64,000 bases of DNA from Paenibacillus tundrae (GTDB lineage: Bacteria; Bacillota; Bacilli; Paenibacillales; Paenibacillaceae), in the NCBI RefSeq assembly GCF_036884255.1, contig NZ_CP145605.1:2728001-2792000 (forward strand), read 5' to 3'. The position numbers and the translations under genes were made by a program. The notes under the pieces are model-generated. The model worked only from the letters and a program-made list of their open reading frames with translations, did not search any database and was not told the DNA's origin. Below are positions 43,352 to 53,600 of the stretch, piece by piece; the stretch's first letter is position 1; every line of letters starts with the position of its first letter.

Positions 43352-43682
43352 ATGGCCGCCCCCTTACTTCTTCCATATCGTCGGTTTTCAGTTTCAGATA
43401 GGAACGATAGGAGAGTACAAAGAAAAAGGCAGTTAAACCAAAATTGATAACGATTGATGTCAATATAAGCGCTTGGGGCAGCGGATCAACATAACTCTCC
43501 GCCTGCTCGCCAAGTAGAGGTGGAGCTCCAGTCTTGAGACGAGACATCGTAATTAACAAGAGATGCACGCCATGCGTGAGAATCGACATACCAAGTACAA
43601 TCCGGAGCAGGCTCCGCGATAAGATTAAGAAGACGGCGACCGCAAACAGAATGCCAACGGCTACACACATCAATATTTCCAT
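43344..43682 (-). CDS. mrpC: Na+/H+ antiporter subunit MrpC
   Basis: This 112-residue, three-segment subunit resembles NuoK. It contains SRSLLRIVLGMSILTHGVHL and DPLPQALILTSIVINFG, which are hallmark stretches of MrpC/PhaC. It starts 1 base after the stop of mrpAB and overlaps mrpD by 8 bases. Confidence 0.94.
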   Translation of the reverse strand: MEILMCVAVGILFAVAVFLILSRSLLRIVLGMSILTHGVHLLLITMSRLKTGAPPLLGEQAESYVDPLPQALILTSIVINFGLTAFFFVLSYRSYLKLKTDDMEEVRGRPYE

Positions 43683-43683
43683 A

Positions 43684-46641
43684 TCAGCGATCCTCCCCGA
43701 TCTGTAGAATAATAGTCATGGTGACGCCAAGGACGGCTAGATACACGCCTATATCGAACAGCATCGCCGTGGCAAGTTCAGTCTCTCCGAGTAAAGGAAG
43801 TTCAAAATAACCGAAGGTTTGACTGAGAAACGGAGCACCGAACAAAAATGAACCCGCACCTGTTAATAAGGCAATTGCTAGACCAATCGATGTTAACATA
43901 CGAAAATCGATAGGTAACGCTTTGCGTATCGTATCTGTACTGAACGCAAGGGCAATGAGTACCAGTGCAGCAGCTGTAACGAGACCGCCGATAAATCCGC
44001 CGCCTGGGTTGTGATGCCCTGCGAAGAACAAGTGCAAGGCGAAGGTCAGAATAATAAATACGACAACCTTGGTCGTGGTTTGCAGTAATACGTCATTACT
44101 TTGCAAAGGAACCGTATCCCAGGAAGATGAAGTTCCTTCCCGATTCCCATATTTCTTCGTGTTATCGTCTTTATCGTCAAGCTCGACGTCATTTTCATCT
44201 GTGGTTTCTTTCTTACGGAATTTCAATCGTGCGCCCAGATCTTTGGCTTCTAGATTCAGATTGATCATGGAGTAGATGGATAATGAAGCCACACCAAGCA
44301 CCATAATTTCAAGTAACGTATCGTAACCACGGAAATCGACGAGCAATACATTAACGACATTTTTACCACCAGCCGAGTTATAAGCTTCTTCTAGGAAGAA
44401 GGTCGAAATGCTCTCCAATGAGGCTGTTCCGCTCGCTGCTAATGCAACAAACGTCATGACAATTCCCACAGCAATTGCCACAATACCATTTACCGTGAGG
44501 TATCGTCGACTCGACTTACCCCGCTGAAGCTCAGGCAAATGATAGAAGCAGAGTAGGAACAGGGCAACCGAAACCGTCTCTACGATCATTTGTGTCAATG
44601 CCAGGTCTGGTGCTCGGAACAGAACAAAGAGCAGGGTTACGAGGTATCCGACGGCTCCAGTCATGATAACCGCAGATAACCTATTCTTGGCAAAAGGAAT
44701 GGATACTGCAGCCGCAATAAGCGTAATCAATAAGACGGCTTCATAGAACGAGAAGGGCGCGTTACCCTGGAAATTCCAAGTTATATTTTCACCTGAACGG
44801 AAGAAGGCATACACAAGAAGTGCAACTGTGAACGAAAAGATATAAACCAGGTAATTGCGCACAGAGCCATTCATATATGCTTCCGTCCATTTGCGAGCAT
44901 AATGCTGCAAGTTATCAAGCACGACATGATACATATTGTTAATGGTTAAACCTTGTGGATAATGCTCATACAGGTTTCTCCATTTAGGCAACAGTTTATA
45001 TAATGTAACACCGAGCACAACGACACCAGCGGTCATGATGAGTTCTGGTGTGAGACCATGCCAGAGGGAGAAATGTACATCGAATCGTTCGTTACCACTC
45101 AGCAGTTGAGGCAATACTGCAGCCATCGCAGGTTCAATCAGTGTCATTGCGACCAGGTTCGGGAAGAGACCAAACACAATGACCAGAATGCCAAGCGTGA
45201 CAGGTGGAATGAGCATGCCGATCGGAGCTTCATGCATTTTCTTGGCAGGTAGCTCACTGCGGGTACTTCCTAGGAAAGTTTTGAAAGCAATAATCAGTGC
45301 ATAAATTAAAGTGAACACACTCGCCAGCCAAGCAAACACGGGTAATAGGATGCTCCAAGAGCCAAGTCCAAAAATTTGCAGATGTGTGATCTCAACCATG
45401 GCTTGGAAGAACAATTCCTTGCTCAAGAAGCCGTTGAATGGTGGAATGCCAGCCATAGCAAGTGAACCGATAAGAGCAACCGTGAACGTGATCGGCATAA
45501 ACGAAGCGAGCCCACCGAGCTTGCGAATGTCACGTGTACCGGTTTCATGATCGACAATACCAACGACCATAAAGAGAGCTGCTTTGAATGTGGCGTGATT
45601 AAACAAATGCAGCAAGGCCGCGGTTGTTGCCACCGTATACATCGCGGAGGAGTCACCGTATCCAAAATACAGAGCGGCTGACCCAACACCAAAGAGGGAC
45701 ATAATCAATCCAAGCTGAGATATCGTAGAATAAGCCAAGATTGCTTTTAGATCGTTTTTCTTTACAGCCAAAAAGGAGCCATAACAGAGGGTTAGGATAC
45801 CCACCCCTGTGACGAGCCAAAACCAGAGTCCTTGCCCGCCAAAAATAGGAGTAAACCGAGCAACAACATAAATACCGGCTTTAACCATCGTCGCGGAGTG
45901 TAGATAGGCACTGACGGGTGTAGGGGCTTCCATCGCATCCGGTAGCCAGATGTGAAATGGAAACTGCGCCGATTTGGTAAACGCACCAATCAGGATGAGG
46001 ACTAATGCAGGCAAAAATAATGCGTTCTCCTGAATCTGTCCCCAGTCTGCAATGGTGGCACGAATGCTGAACGTACCTGTCATCAGATACATCAGCATGA
46101 ATCCGGCAAGCATCGCAAAACCGCCAAATACAGTAATTAAAAATGATTTTTGTGCACCCGAAGTAGATGCCTTACGTTTGTAATGAAAGGCAATCAGCAG
46201 GAACGACGTAATACTGGTCAATTCCCAGAAGCCATACAGCACAATCATATTGTCTGATAGAACTACGCCGAGCATGGCGCCCATGAACATTAATAGATAC
46301 AGGTAGAAACGATTCAAGGCTTCTTTCTGATCCATATAATAAATCGAGTAGAGTACAACGAGTATGCCGATTCCAGTGATTAGAAGTGACAGCAGGAGAC
46401 TCAGACCATCCAGATAAAAATTAAAACCGATATCAAGTGATGGGATCCAGGGAATTAATCCAGACACGCTGTTACGTTCAGACACGTTAGAGATAAGACT
46501 TACAAAATAAACAAATAATGAAACTGGAACGAGTAGAACTGCCCATCCCATATGTACTTTTCGGAAAAAGCGATGTAGCATGGACAGCAACATACCTACA
46601 ACAAAAGGCAAAATAACAGCAACATGAAGCAGGCTCAACAT
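43684..46641 (-). CDS. mrpA: Fused Na+/H+ antiporter subunit MrpA-MrpB
   Basis: This 985-residue protein holds MrpA (NuoL-like, about 1-800) and MrpB in one chain. MrpA is recognised by LLHVAVILPFVVGML, MGAMLGVVLSDNMIVLYGFW and GIPPFNGFLSKELFF. A charged linker (EKKETTDENDVELDD-like, about 805-840) joins it to a C-terminal domain with LHLFFAGHHNPGGGFIGGLV, the MrpB/DUF4040-MnhB signature. B. subtilis has separate mrpA and mrpB genes, so no mrpB is missing here. I chose ATG 46641, where homologues begin; a TTG at 46683 has no ribosome binding site. It heads the six-gene operon. Confidence 0.92.
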   Translation of the reverse strand: MLSLLHVAVILPFVVGMLLSMLHRFFRKVHMGWAVLLVPVSLFVYFVSLISNVSERNSVSGLIPWIPSLDIGFNFYLDGLSLLLSLLITGIGILVVLYSIYYMDQKEALNRFYLYLLMFMGAMLGVVLSDNMIVLYGFWELTSITSFLLIAFHYKRKASTSGAQKSFLITVFGGFAMLAGFMLMYLMTGTFSIRATIADWGQIQENALFLPALVLILIGAFTKSAQFPFHIWLPDAMEAPTPVSAYLHSATMVKAGIYVVARFTPIFGGQGLWFWLVTGVGILTLCYGSFLAVKKNDLKAILAYSTISQLGLIMSLFGVGSAALYFGYGDSSAMYTVATTAALLHLFNHATFKAALFMVVGIVDHETGTRDIRKLGGLASFMPITFTVALIGSLAMAGIPPFNGFLSKELFFQAMVEITHLQIFGLGSWSILLPVFAWLASVFTLIYALIIAFKTFLGSTRSELPAKKMHEAPIGMLIPPVTLGILVIVFGLFPNLVAMTLIEPAMAAVLPQLLSGNERFDVHFSLWHGLTPELIMTAGVVVLGVTLYKLLPKWRNLYEHYPQGLTINNMYHVVLDNLQHYARKWTEAYMNGSVRNYLVYIFSFTVALLVYAFFRSGENITWNFQGNAPFSFYEAVLLITLIAAAVSIPFAKNRLSAVIMTGAVGYLVTLLFVLFRAPDLALTQMIVETVSVALFLLCFYHLPELQRGKSSRRYLTVNGIVAIAVGIVMTFVALAASGTASLESISTFFLEEAYNSAGGKNVVNVLLVDFRGYDTLLEIMVLGVASLSIYSMINLNLEAKDLGARLKFRKKETTDENDVELDDKDDNTKKYGNREGTSSSWDTVPLQSNDVLLQTTTKVVVFIILTFALHLFFAGHHNPGGGFIGGLVTAAALVLIALAFSTDTIRKALPIDFRMLTSIGLAIALLTGAGSFLFGAPFLSQTFGYFELPLLGETELATAMLFDIGVYLAVLGVTMTIILQIGEDR

Positions 46642-46884
46642 TACACCCCCAAATTCTAGTTGAAGTTCTTCTGTGTGTGACAAACATGCTGAATGAACAT
46701 TGTATTACATGCTTGCTCTCTAAATACATAACCCAAGTATGTATATACAGAATCGTGACTATTTTTTGAATGGAAGAAACTCGTAAGAAATTTCGCAACA
46801 TATTGTATGGGTATGTATAATAAAAAAGCACACCGATTCCGATAAATATGAAAACAAATAGGTGACATCCCGTGTGTCTTTTGC

Positions 46885-46898
46885 AACATGATCATGTT
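46885..46898. promoter_or_regulatory. Perfect 14-base palindrome between mrpA and a GGDEF gene
   Basis: AACATGATCATGTT (46885-46898) is a perfect palindrome 41 bases before the GGDEF start and 244 bases before mrpA on the other strand. It could be an operator for the GGDEF gene. No matching regulator is known to me. Confidence 0.35.
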
Positions 46899-46938
46899 AT
46901 AAAAGCAAGATGGTTTCACCGCGTTATTGGAGGCAATG

Positions 46939-48579
46939 ATGTCATTCAAACTTAGAACCGTACTCACTGCAATTTTTGCTACGTTATCTCTACTAGTATC
47001 GTTAACCATCGGTTATATTTTCAGTCAAAAATCGTTCCTTGCCGTGGAGACGGAGATTGGACACTCGTTAATGGGTACTGCTTCACAAGCATCTGACAAA
47101 TTAGATCGATTTATGTGGTCACGTTCAGGTGAACTGGATCTGTTAGGTCGAATGGCTGCGCTGGAGAATCGATTCGAACCGGCTGAAATTCAGATGTTAT
47201 TGGATCAGCTTCAGGATAGCTTTCCCTCTTACTCCTGGGTAGGATACATGAATCCTGAAGGAAAAGTTCTTGCTGCAACCGATGGTATCCTGTTAGGGGA
47301 AGATTTATCCGAACGACCTGTGTATCAGGAAGGCATTAAGGGTAAATTTATTGGAGATGTTCATAATGCGGTGCTACTTGCCAAGTTATTGCCTAACCCT
47401 ACAGGTGAACCACTGCAATTTGTCGATATCAGCTTTCCGGTAAAGGATAGTGATGGCAAGACGCGAGGAGTTCTCGCTGCACATTTAAGCTGGGCATGGG
47501 CGAAAGAAGTCGAAGAATCTATTCTTGCACCTTTATTTCATGAGGAGAAGGATATTGAATTTTTTATCGTGAGTAAGAAAGAAAACACGGTGCTCTTAGG
47601 TCCGAAAGATTGGATGGGTAAACCGTTAACACTTCCGGGAATCGAACAAGCGCAATTACACAAGAGCAGTTGGACTATGGAGAAATGGCCGGATGGCAAG
47701 GAATATGTGACTGGAATTGCATACAGTCAGGGGCATTTGGATTACGAAGGACTTGGATGGACGGTGGTAATTCGTCAGGTTCAATCGACCGCCTTCGCTT
47801 CTGTGTTGGATATGCTCTGGTTCAACATTTGGTCTGGGCTTGCGGTGACTGTACTCTTTGTCCTGATCGGATGGTGGATCTCCCGGAAAATTGCTGCTCC
47901 ATTGATGCGACTTACTCAAGTAGCGAATGAGCTTCGGGCAGGAGAGCAAGTACAGATTCCAGAGAACAAAGGATTTAGTGAAATTGAGGAGTTATCACGT
48001 TCTCTTAGGGAAATGGTCGTTTCACTTAAAAATAAAGACTCCGAGCTTGTTGTGATGCAGAACCTAGCGCACTACGATCAATTAACTGGATTGCCGAATA
48101 GAACGGCACTTGAATTTTATCTGGAAGAATCGCTGGAGACAGAAAGCGTGAATCATACGCTCACCTTCCTTTATCTTGATCTGGACGGATTCAAACGTGT
48201 GAATGATTCCCTCGGGCATCAAACCGGAGATGTCTTATTGCAAAAAGTAGCTCAACGTCTCAATGCATTAAGTCAGGATAAAGGCATAACCGTCAGGTTG
48301 GGCGGTGATGAGTTTCTGATCGTGCTTCGTTCGGTGGGAAGCAATCCACGAGAGGAAGCAAAATTGTATGCCGAGGAGATTATCCAAAGCCTGAACAAAC
48401 CTTTTGTGATTGAATATGAACGTATTCAGATTGGGTGTAGTATCGGTGGTGCGGAGTATCCAACCAATAGTGGCAATCCTAGCGAAATTATTCGTATGGC
48501 TGATGAGGCGTTATATGAGTCCAAACGTGCAGGCAAAAATCGGATGACATTTTATTCGGATTTGAAAAGTGATGGGTAG
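46939..48579 (+). CDS. Diguanylate cyclase with extracellular dCache-like sensor, HAMP and GGDEF
   Basis: This 546-residue membrane receptor makes cyclic di-GMP. Order: N-terminal membrane segment (about 8-28), an extracellular dCache-like sensor (about 35-285), a second membrane segment (LAVTVLFVLIGWWIS, about 300-320), a HAMP linker (about 320-375) and a GGDEF domain with the intact RLGGDEFLIV active site near residue 455. No EAL domain follows. The RxxD inhibitory site five residues before GGDEF is not seen. Tandem ATGs lie at 46936 and 46939; spacing from GGAGG favours the second. It is divergent from the mrp operon. Confidence 0.88.
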   Translation: MSFKLRTVLTAIFATLSLLVSLTIGYIFSQKSFLAVETEIGHSLMGTASQASDKLDRFMWSRSGELDLLGRMAALENRFEPAEIQMLLDQLQDSFPSYSWVGYMNPEGKVLAATDGILLGEDLSERPVYQEGIKGKFIGDVHNAVLLAKLLPNPTGEPLQFVDISFPVKDSDGKTRGVLAAHLSWAWAKEVEESILAPLFHEEKDIEFFIVSKKENTVLLGPKDWMGKPLTLPGIEQAQLHKSSWTMEKWPDGKEYVTGIAYSQGHLDYEGLGWTVVIRQVQSTAFASVLDMLWFNIWSGLAVTVLFVLIGWWISRKIAAPLMRLTQVANELRAGEQVQIPENKGFSEIEELSRSLREMVVSLKNKDSELVVMQNLAHYDQLTGLPNRTALEFYLEESLETESVNHTLTFLYLDLDGFKRVNDSLGHQTGDVLLQKVAQRLNALSQDKGITVRLGGDEFLIVLRSVGSNPREEAKLYAEEIIQSLNKPFVIEYERIQIGCSIGGAEYPTNSGNPSEIIRMADEALYESKRAGKNRMTFYSDLKSDG

Positions 48580-48645
48580 TCCATAATAATAAGCACATAG
48601 ATGCTTGCTTCAGTGAAACAATTGATAAAGGAAGGAGGGGTGAGA

Positions 48646-49167
48646 ATGGCCAATTCACATACTAACGTGCCATACGGCTATGAACCCCCGGCGGCAAGCC
48701 GCAAGGGTACACTCATTTTCTATGATACATTCGAGCAGATCACAGACGAACAATTGGAGAATGCATTGAATCTAACGAACAGTCGTGCTTTTGCACAATT
48801 GGTGTTATATCCCCTTCACGAGAGTACATTCAAACGAATGAGATCAGGGAATATACAGCCTTACTTCAAACGTGAGGATCGCCTCCATGACTGGAAACGG
48901 GAACATCCAGATGCCCGTATACGTGTAGAAGGGCTGGAGGGCAAACGCAAGAAGTATACACCGATGGATACCGCCTTACGACATATCAAAGCAGAGTATC
49001 CAGCACCTCATTTCTTATATCTAACTACTGAAATGGCAAATCTATTTGCTTCCTTTGACTCCTTCAAGGAATGGATCAAAGAAGTACGAATCGTTATAGA
49101 TGGCCCAGCTACTGAGCTGCATCCCAGATTGGAGCAAAACAAGAATCGGTGGGATTGGGCGGAATAG
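48646..49167 (+). CDS. Hypothetical cytosolic protein between two diguanylate cyclases
   Basis: I do not recognise this 173-residue protein. It is soluble, with alternating strand and helix character: GTLIFYDTFEQITDEQ, then SRAFAQLVLYPLHESTFKRM, a basic central part (EGLEGKRKKYTPMDTALRH) and APHFLYLTTEMANLFASF. This pattern suggests an alpha/beta fold. AAGGAGGGGTG precedes the ATG. It follows the GGDEF gene by 66 bases without a terminator, so it may be co-transcribed and act in the same response. No known c-di-GMP-binding motif such as RxxxR-(N/D)xSxxG is visible. Confidence 0.75.
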   Translation: MANSHTNVPYGYEPPAASRKGTLIFYDTFEQITDEQLENALNLTNSRAFAQLVLYPLHESTFKRMRSGNIQPYFKREDRLHDWKREHPDARIRVEGLEGKRKKYTPMDTALRHIKAEYPAPHFLYLTTEMANLFASFDSFKEWIKEVRIVIDGPATELHPRLEQNKNRWDWAE

Positions 49168-49204
49168 CCCCCAACCTTCGAATTGAAAGATCCAAATAAA
49201 TGCC

Positions 49205-49254
49205 AAAAAAGTTGTGTTGTTCAACCGTTTCGCGGTTAACAGCACAACTTTTTT
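49205..49254. terminator. Bidirectional terminator between convergent genes
   Basis: AAAAAAGTTGTG and CACAACTTTTTT form the base stem, with a second inner hairpin (AACCGTTTCGCGGTT). It can serve both the hypothetical gene and the convergent GGDEF gene. Confidence 0.9.
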
Positions 49255-49307
49255 AATTTTGATCATGTTGATCCCCCCTTTACACGTGATACGCGGGGGA
49301 TGACGGA

Positions 49308-50432
49308 TTATACTTTGGGCAGATCAAGGGAGGTAACAGTTTTGTTTTTGCCTGTCCGCTTGGCCGCATACAAGCAGGCATCCACTTCTTCGAACAACTT
49401 GTCCTTCGAAAGGTGGGGGCTATAGCTCTTGAGGCCAACACTAACGGTAACGAATGCACCATCGAGTTCCAGATGTCCCATATGTGCAATTTTTTGCCGA
49501 ATCTGCTCTACCATAGCATAAGCTTGCTCAAAAGATTGCTCGAACATTAATATGGCGAACTCTTCTCCACCATATCGAGCAGCAATATCACTTGAAGTTA
49601 TATTTTCTTGAATAATCAAGGAGACTTTCTCTAATATAACATCGCCCACGCGGTGTCCATAGGTATCATTAATCGCTTTGAAATCGTCAATATCGATCAA
49701 TGCAAGGTGAAGGCTCATGCCATTATTGGCGTATTCATAAGCTTTATCGTAGTAATCCTTGAATGAACTTTGGTTATACAGATTGGTTAATCCATCCGTT
49801 TTGGATTGTTTGGTCATAATGGCATTCCTGACGATCAGATCCTGTTTAGCTAACATGCTGTCCTTAAGATCATCCAGAACCTCAATACTGCTGGTAACAA
49901 TGACTTGAGCAACATAGGTGCCGGCAAGCAGAAACACAGGTATGGAAACGATATCAAATGAACTTAAAAATTGACGATAGCCAGGGACGCCGAGTAATAG
50001 AAAATACCCTATCATTTGCATGGCAAAAGAGACCCATACTCCCTTTTTGTTGAAGAACAACACAGAGGAAAATATAGGCAACAAGCATGCGGCCATAATA
50101 ATCCGAATGTCATAATTGACGTGTATGATCGTCCAAGCAATGATGGTGCTGGCTGCCGACATGGCATACGAGGAATAGGAGCTAAATCGTCGATCTATCC
50201 AACTAGCGAAGAGAATATCTGCACTTCCTGCCGCGGTAGGCCAAATGACTACATTCACGATAAAATCCGCTGGAGTGCGATCATAGACGAGAAATACGTA
50301 GCAAGCAATCTGAATGAGTGCATGGAGGCTGATAACAAGCCAGTAGGCTCGTAATATTTTCTTCATCCACTTGGAATGTTTGAACTCATAATCTGTAGGG
50401 ATATGACTATGTTGTGTAAAAGGAATTTTCAA
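49308..50432 (-). CDS. Membrane-anchored diguanylate cyclase (GGDEF)
   Basis: This 374-residue protein has about six hydrophobic segments in residues 28-195 and a cytosolic GGDEF domain from about 210. The active-site motif is RYGGEEF, the active GGEEF form. NLYNQSSFKDYYDKAYEYAN and LIDIDDFKAINDTYGHRVGD are standard GGDEF stretches. The start is TTG 50432; the upstream GCGGTGATA is only a weak ribosome binding site. It converges with the other GGDEF unit and is divergent from the DUF11 genes with 230 bp between. Confidence 0.88.
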   Translation of the reverse strand: MKIPFTQHSHIPTDYEFKHSKWMKKILRAYWLVISLHALIQIACYVFLVYDRTPADFIVNVVIWPTAAGSADILFASWIDRRFSSYSSYAMSAASTIIAWTIIHVNYDIRIIMAACLLPIFSSVLFFNKKGVWVSFAMQMIGYFLLLGVPGYRQFLSSFDIVSIPVFLLAGTYVAQVIVTSSIEVLDDLKDSMLAKQDLIVRNAIMTKQSKTDGLTNLYNQSSFKDYYDKAYEYANNGMSLHLALIDIDDFKAINDTYGHRVGDVILEKVSLIIQENITSSDIAARYGGEEFAILMFEQSFEQAYAMVEQIRQKIAHMGHLELDGAFVTVSVGLKSYSPHLSKDKLFEEVDACLYAAKRTGKNKTVTSLDLPKV

Positions 50433-50665
50433 TATATCACCGCTGACTGCATCATAATGATACGAAACTTCTGCTCTCGTATATGATGATTATAAATCAC
50501 ATTGGACAAAAGGCAATCATTAAATTTGAAATAAAATGTACAAGTATACACCAAAAGAAAGAAATTTTCACCATAGAATAAACAAATTTTTAGAGGGTGC
50601 GTCATAGACTTCTATAAGGCTCCATATCAAGGAATATGATTTTGGATGAAGGGGAGGTGAACTCC

Positions 50666-53600
50666 ATTCCTCTTGTCGTTCGCTCAACCGTTAACGCTAC
50701 AGGAGCAATCACTTTTACGGGCAATACCCTTGGTTTAAGTCGTTCGGATACGACAGGGGTACCTGGAACGCAAGACAGTATCGGAGGTTTTACGACAACG
50801 AATGCGGGTGTGCAATTCGGAACATATCCTCTCGGGACTACAAGTGCATACCAGAGCAACAGTTCCGCGGCCATTCTGAATCTTCCTGCTGGCAGTACAA
50901 TCTTGTACGCAGAATTAATCTGGGGAGGAAGCTATATTAATGGCACGGTCAATCTAAGTGCAGCCATTAATAACCCTGTAACCTTTACAACACCGGCGGG
51001 GACTTTTAGCGTTACTCCCGATCCACTTACGTACAATCAATTTGATCTAGGAAATAATGCTGCGGGGTACGTACGTTCAGCGAATGTAACCACATTAGTG
51101 GCAAATGGTGGGGCAGGTACATACATCACCGGGGGAGTCGTAGGCACGATTGTCATTACTAATGACGCTACAGCGAATCACGCGGGTTGGACACTAGGGG
51201 TTATCTACCAGAACGGAAATCTTCCGTTTCGTAACATGTCTCTTCGGGCTGGTGGTGTTCTTGTACAATCCACTTCCCCACCAGTAGTTACCACACTAAC
51301 TGGTTTTGCTACGCCACTATCCGGTACGCTTGGGGGCAGGGCTTTATTCAGTGCACAGGAGGGAGATGCCAACCGAACCGGAGACCAGGCGCTCTTTGGT
51401 CCGACATCAGCGACTTCGGTCGCTTTATCTGGCCCGAACAATCTGGCAGCGAATTTTTTTGCGTCTCAAATTAACGGGGATACCGGAGCGCTGAACACCA
51501 CAGGTACGTTTGGTACACGTAACCAGGTAAACGGAGCTCCAGGTTCTAACATCGTTGGTGGACGTCAAGGCTGGGATATTACGAATGTAGACGTCTCGGC
51601 TAGGCTGATTAATAACCAGTCCTCAGCGGTACTTACGCTTACCACTTCAGGAGATGCCTACATTGTTAATGCCAATGCCATACAGGTTGATATCAATGCA
51701 CCCCGAATTACAGTTGCTAAGGCTTCCGTCGCCACCGGAGCTGTTGCAGGGGACAGCATCCTGTATACAGTAACGATTAGTAATGGAGGTACAGCTAGTG
51801 CCGCTAGTGTGGTGCTTTCAGATACATTGCCACCGGGTCTCACCTTTATTCCAGGCAGTGTCACTGTGGCAGGTGTATCTCGGCCAACGCTGGATGTGAC
51901 AACCGGTATACCTCTAGGCTCATTAAATCTATCTAGTAGTATCGTCGTCACATATCGCGCATTAATCGGACCCGATGCTAATATTTTGCAGCTAGTCAAT
52001 TCGGCTAGTGCGGCCTTTACTTTTCAGAGTGTAGCAGGTGGTTCGGTCATCACGGGTGTAATTCCATCCAACAGTTCTGTGTTACCGGTATATTCTCCTA
52101 ACCTGTCTATTGTGAAATCAGCGAGTACGACCAATGCTACGGTTGGGGATCAGGTGACTTACACTCTTCAAGTGAACAATGGAGGCAATGTAGCGGCAAA
52201 CGTGACCCTCACGGATAACATTCCTGCAGGCAGCTCTTATGTTGCAGGCAGCTTTCGTGTGAATGGCAATGTCGTGGCAGGAGCCAACCCGGCAACAGGT
52301 GTGAATCTTGGAAGTCTTGCAGCAGGGAGTGTAACGACGGTAACCTTTCAGGTGCTTGTAACGACTCTGCCTTCGCCCCCGACACTGGTGGATCAAGCAA
52401 CGGCTGCCTATACCTTTAATTCGCCTGACGGACGGACGATCACCGGTTCAGTGGCTTCTAACATTTTATCTATTCCTGTTACGTTACCAAATGTATTTGT
52501 GGTCAAATCAGCAACGATTACCGACGTTGCCGTTGGCGAAACGTTTACGTATTCCATCGTTACAACGAATGGTGGCATTCAGGCGATCAACAACGTTGTG
52601 CTTACGGACATTCTTCCCGCTGGCACAGCATTTGTACCTGGCAGTGTGGTCGTTAGAGGAACGAGTGTGCCATCTGCAAATCCAGTCAGTGGGATAACGC
52701 TTGGCACGCTGGCAGCAGGCACTTCGGCAACAGTTACGTTTCAAGTTAATGTGCAGTCCTTACCTGCATCGGGCTCACTAGGTAATCAGGCAGTAGTGTC
52801 GTATAGCTCCGGTGCGTTCTCAGGGATTTCGAACTCCAATTCAATAAGTACACCTGTATTTCAGCCTGTAATTTCAATCAATAAGTCGGCTAGCACAACA
52901 AATGCAACGTTGGGTGATCAGATTGGGTATACGTTGGTTGTAAGAAATACAGGAAATCTAAGTGCTCAAGTGAATGTAGCGGATACGATTCCGGCAGGTC
53001 TTACCTTTATTGCTGGATCTGTAACCGTGAATGGAACTGCTCGACCAGGAACGAGTCCAGCAACAGGAATTTCATTGGGAACTCTTGCACCGGGAGGAAC
53101 CTCGACGGTTGTTTTCCAAACAACATTGAGCTCGATTCCTTCACCACCTACACTACAGAATCAGGCGACAGCCAGTTACACGTATCAACTACCAAGTGGT
53201 CGGAGTCTATCGGGAAGCGCAGTGTCTAATCAAGTGCAGATCGCTGCCTCTGCTCCCAATGTGACCATCACCAAAACCGTTAATGCGCCTGATGTTACAG
53301 TGGGTGAGATTCTAACCTATACGGTGGTAGTTACGAACGCAGGCATCGCTGCTGTACAAAATGTCATTGTCTCGGATGCACCATCCACAGGTTTAGAATT
53401 TGTGTCAGGCAGTGTAACCATTAACGGGACTGCTGCGAGATCAGCAAGTCCGATTGCCGGAATTGCGATAGGCACATTAGGTAGCTCCAGCAGTAGCTCT
53501 AACAGTGCAACCATCACATATCAGGCAAGGGTTACAGCGGTACCGACCACAGGTTCTGTTAGCAACCGAGCAGGAGCTGCATTCACAACCGGAAGTTTTA

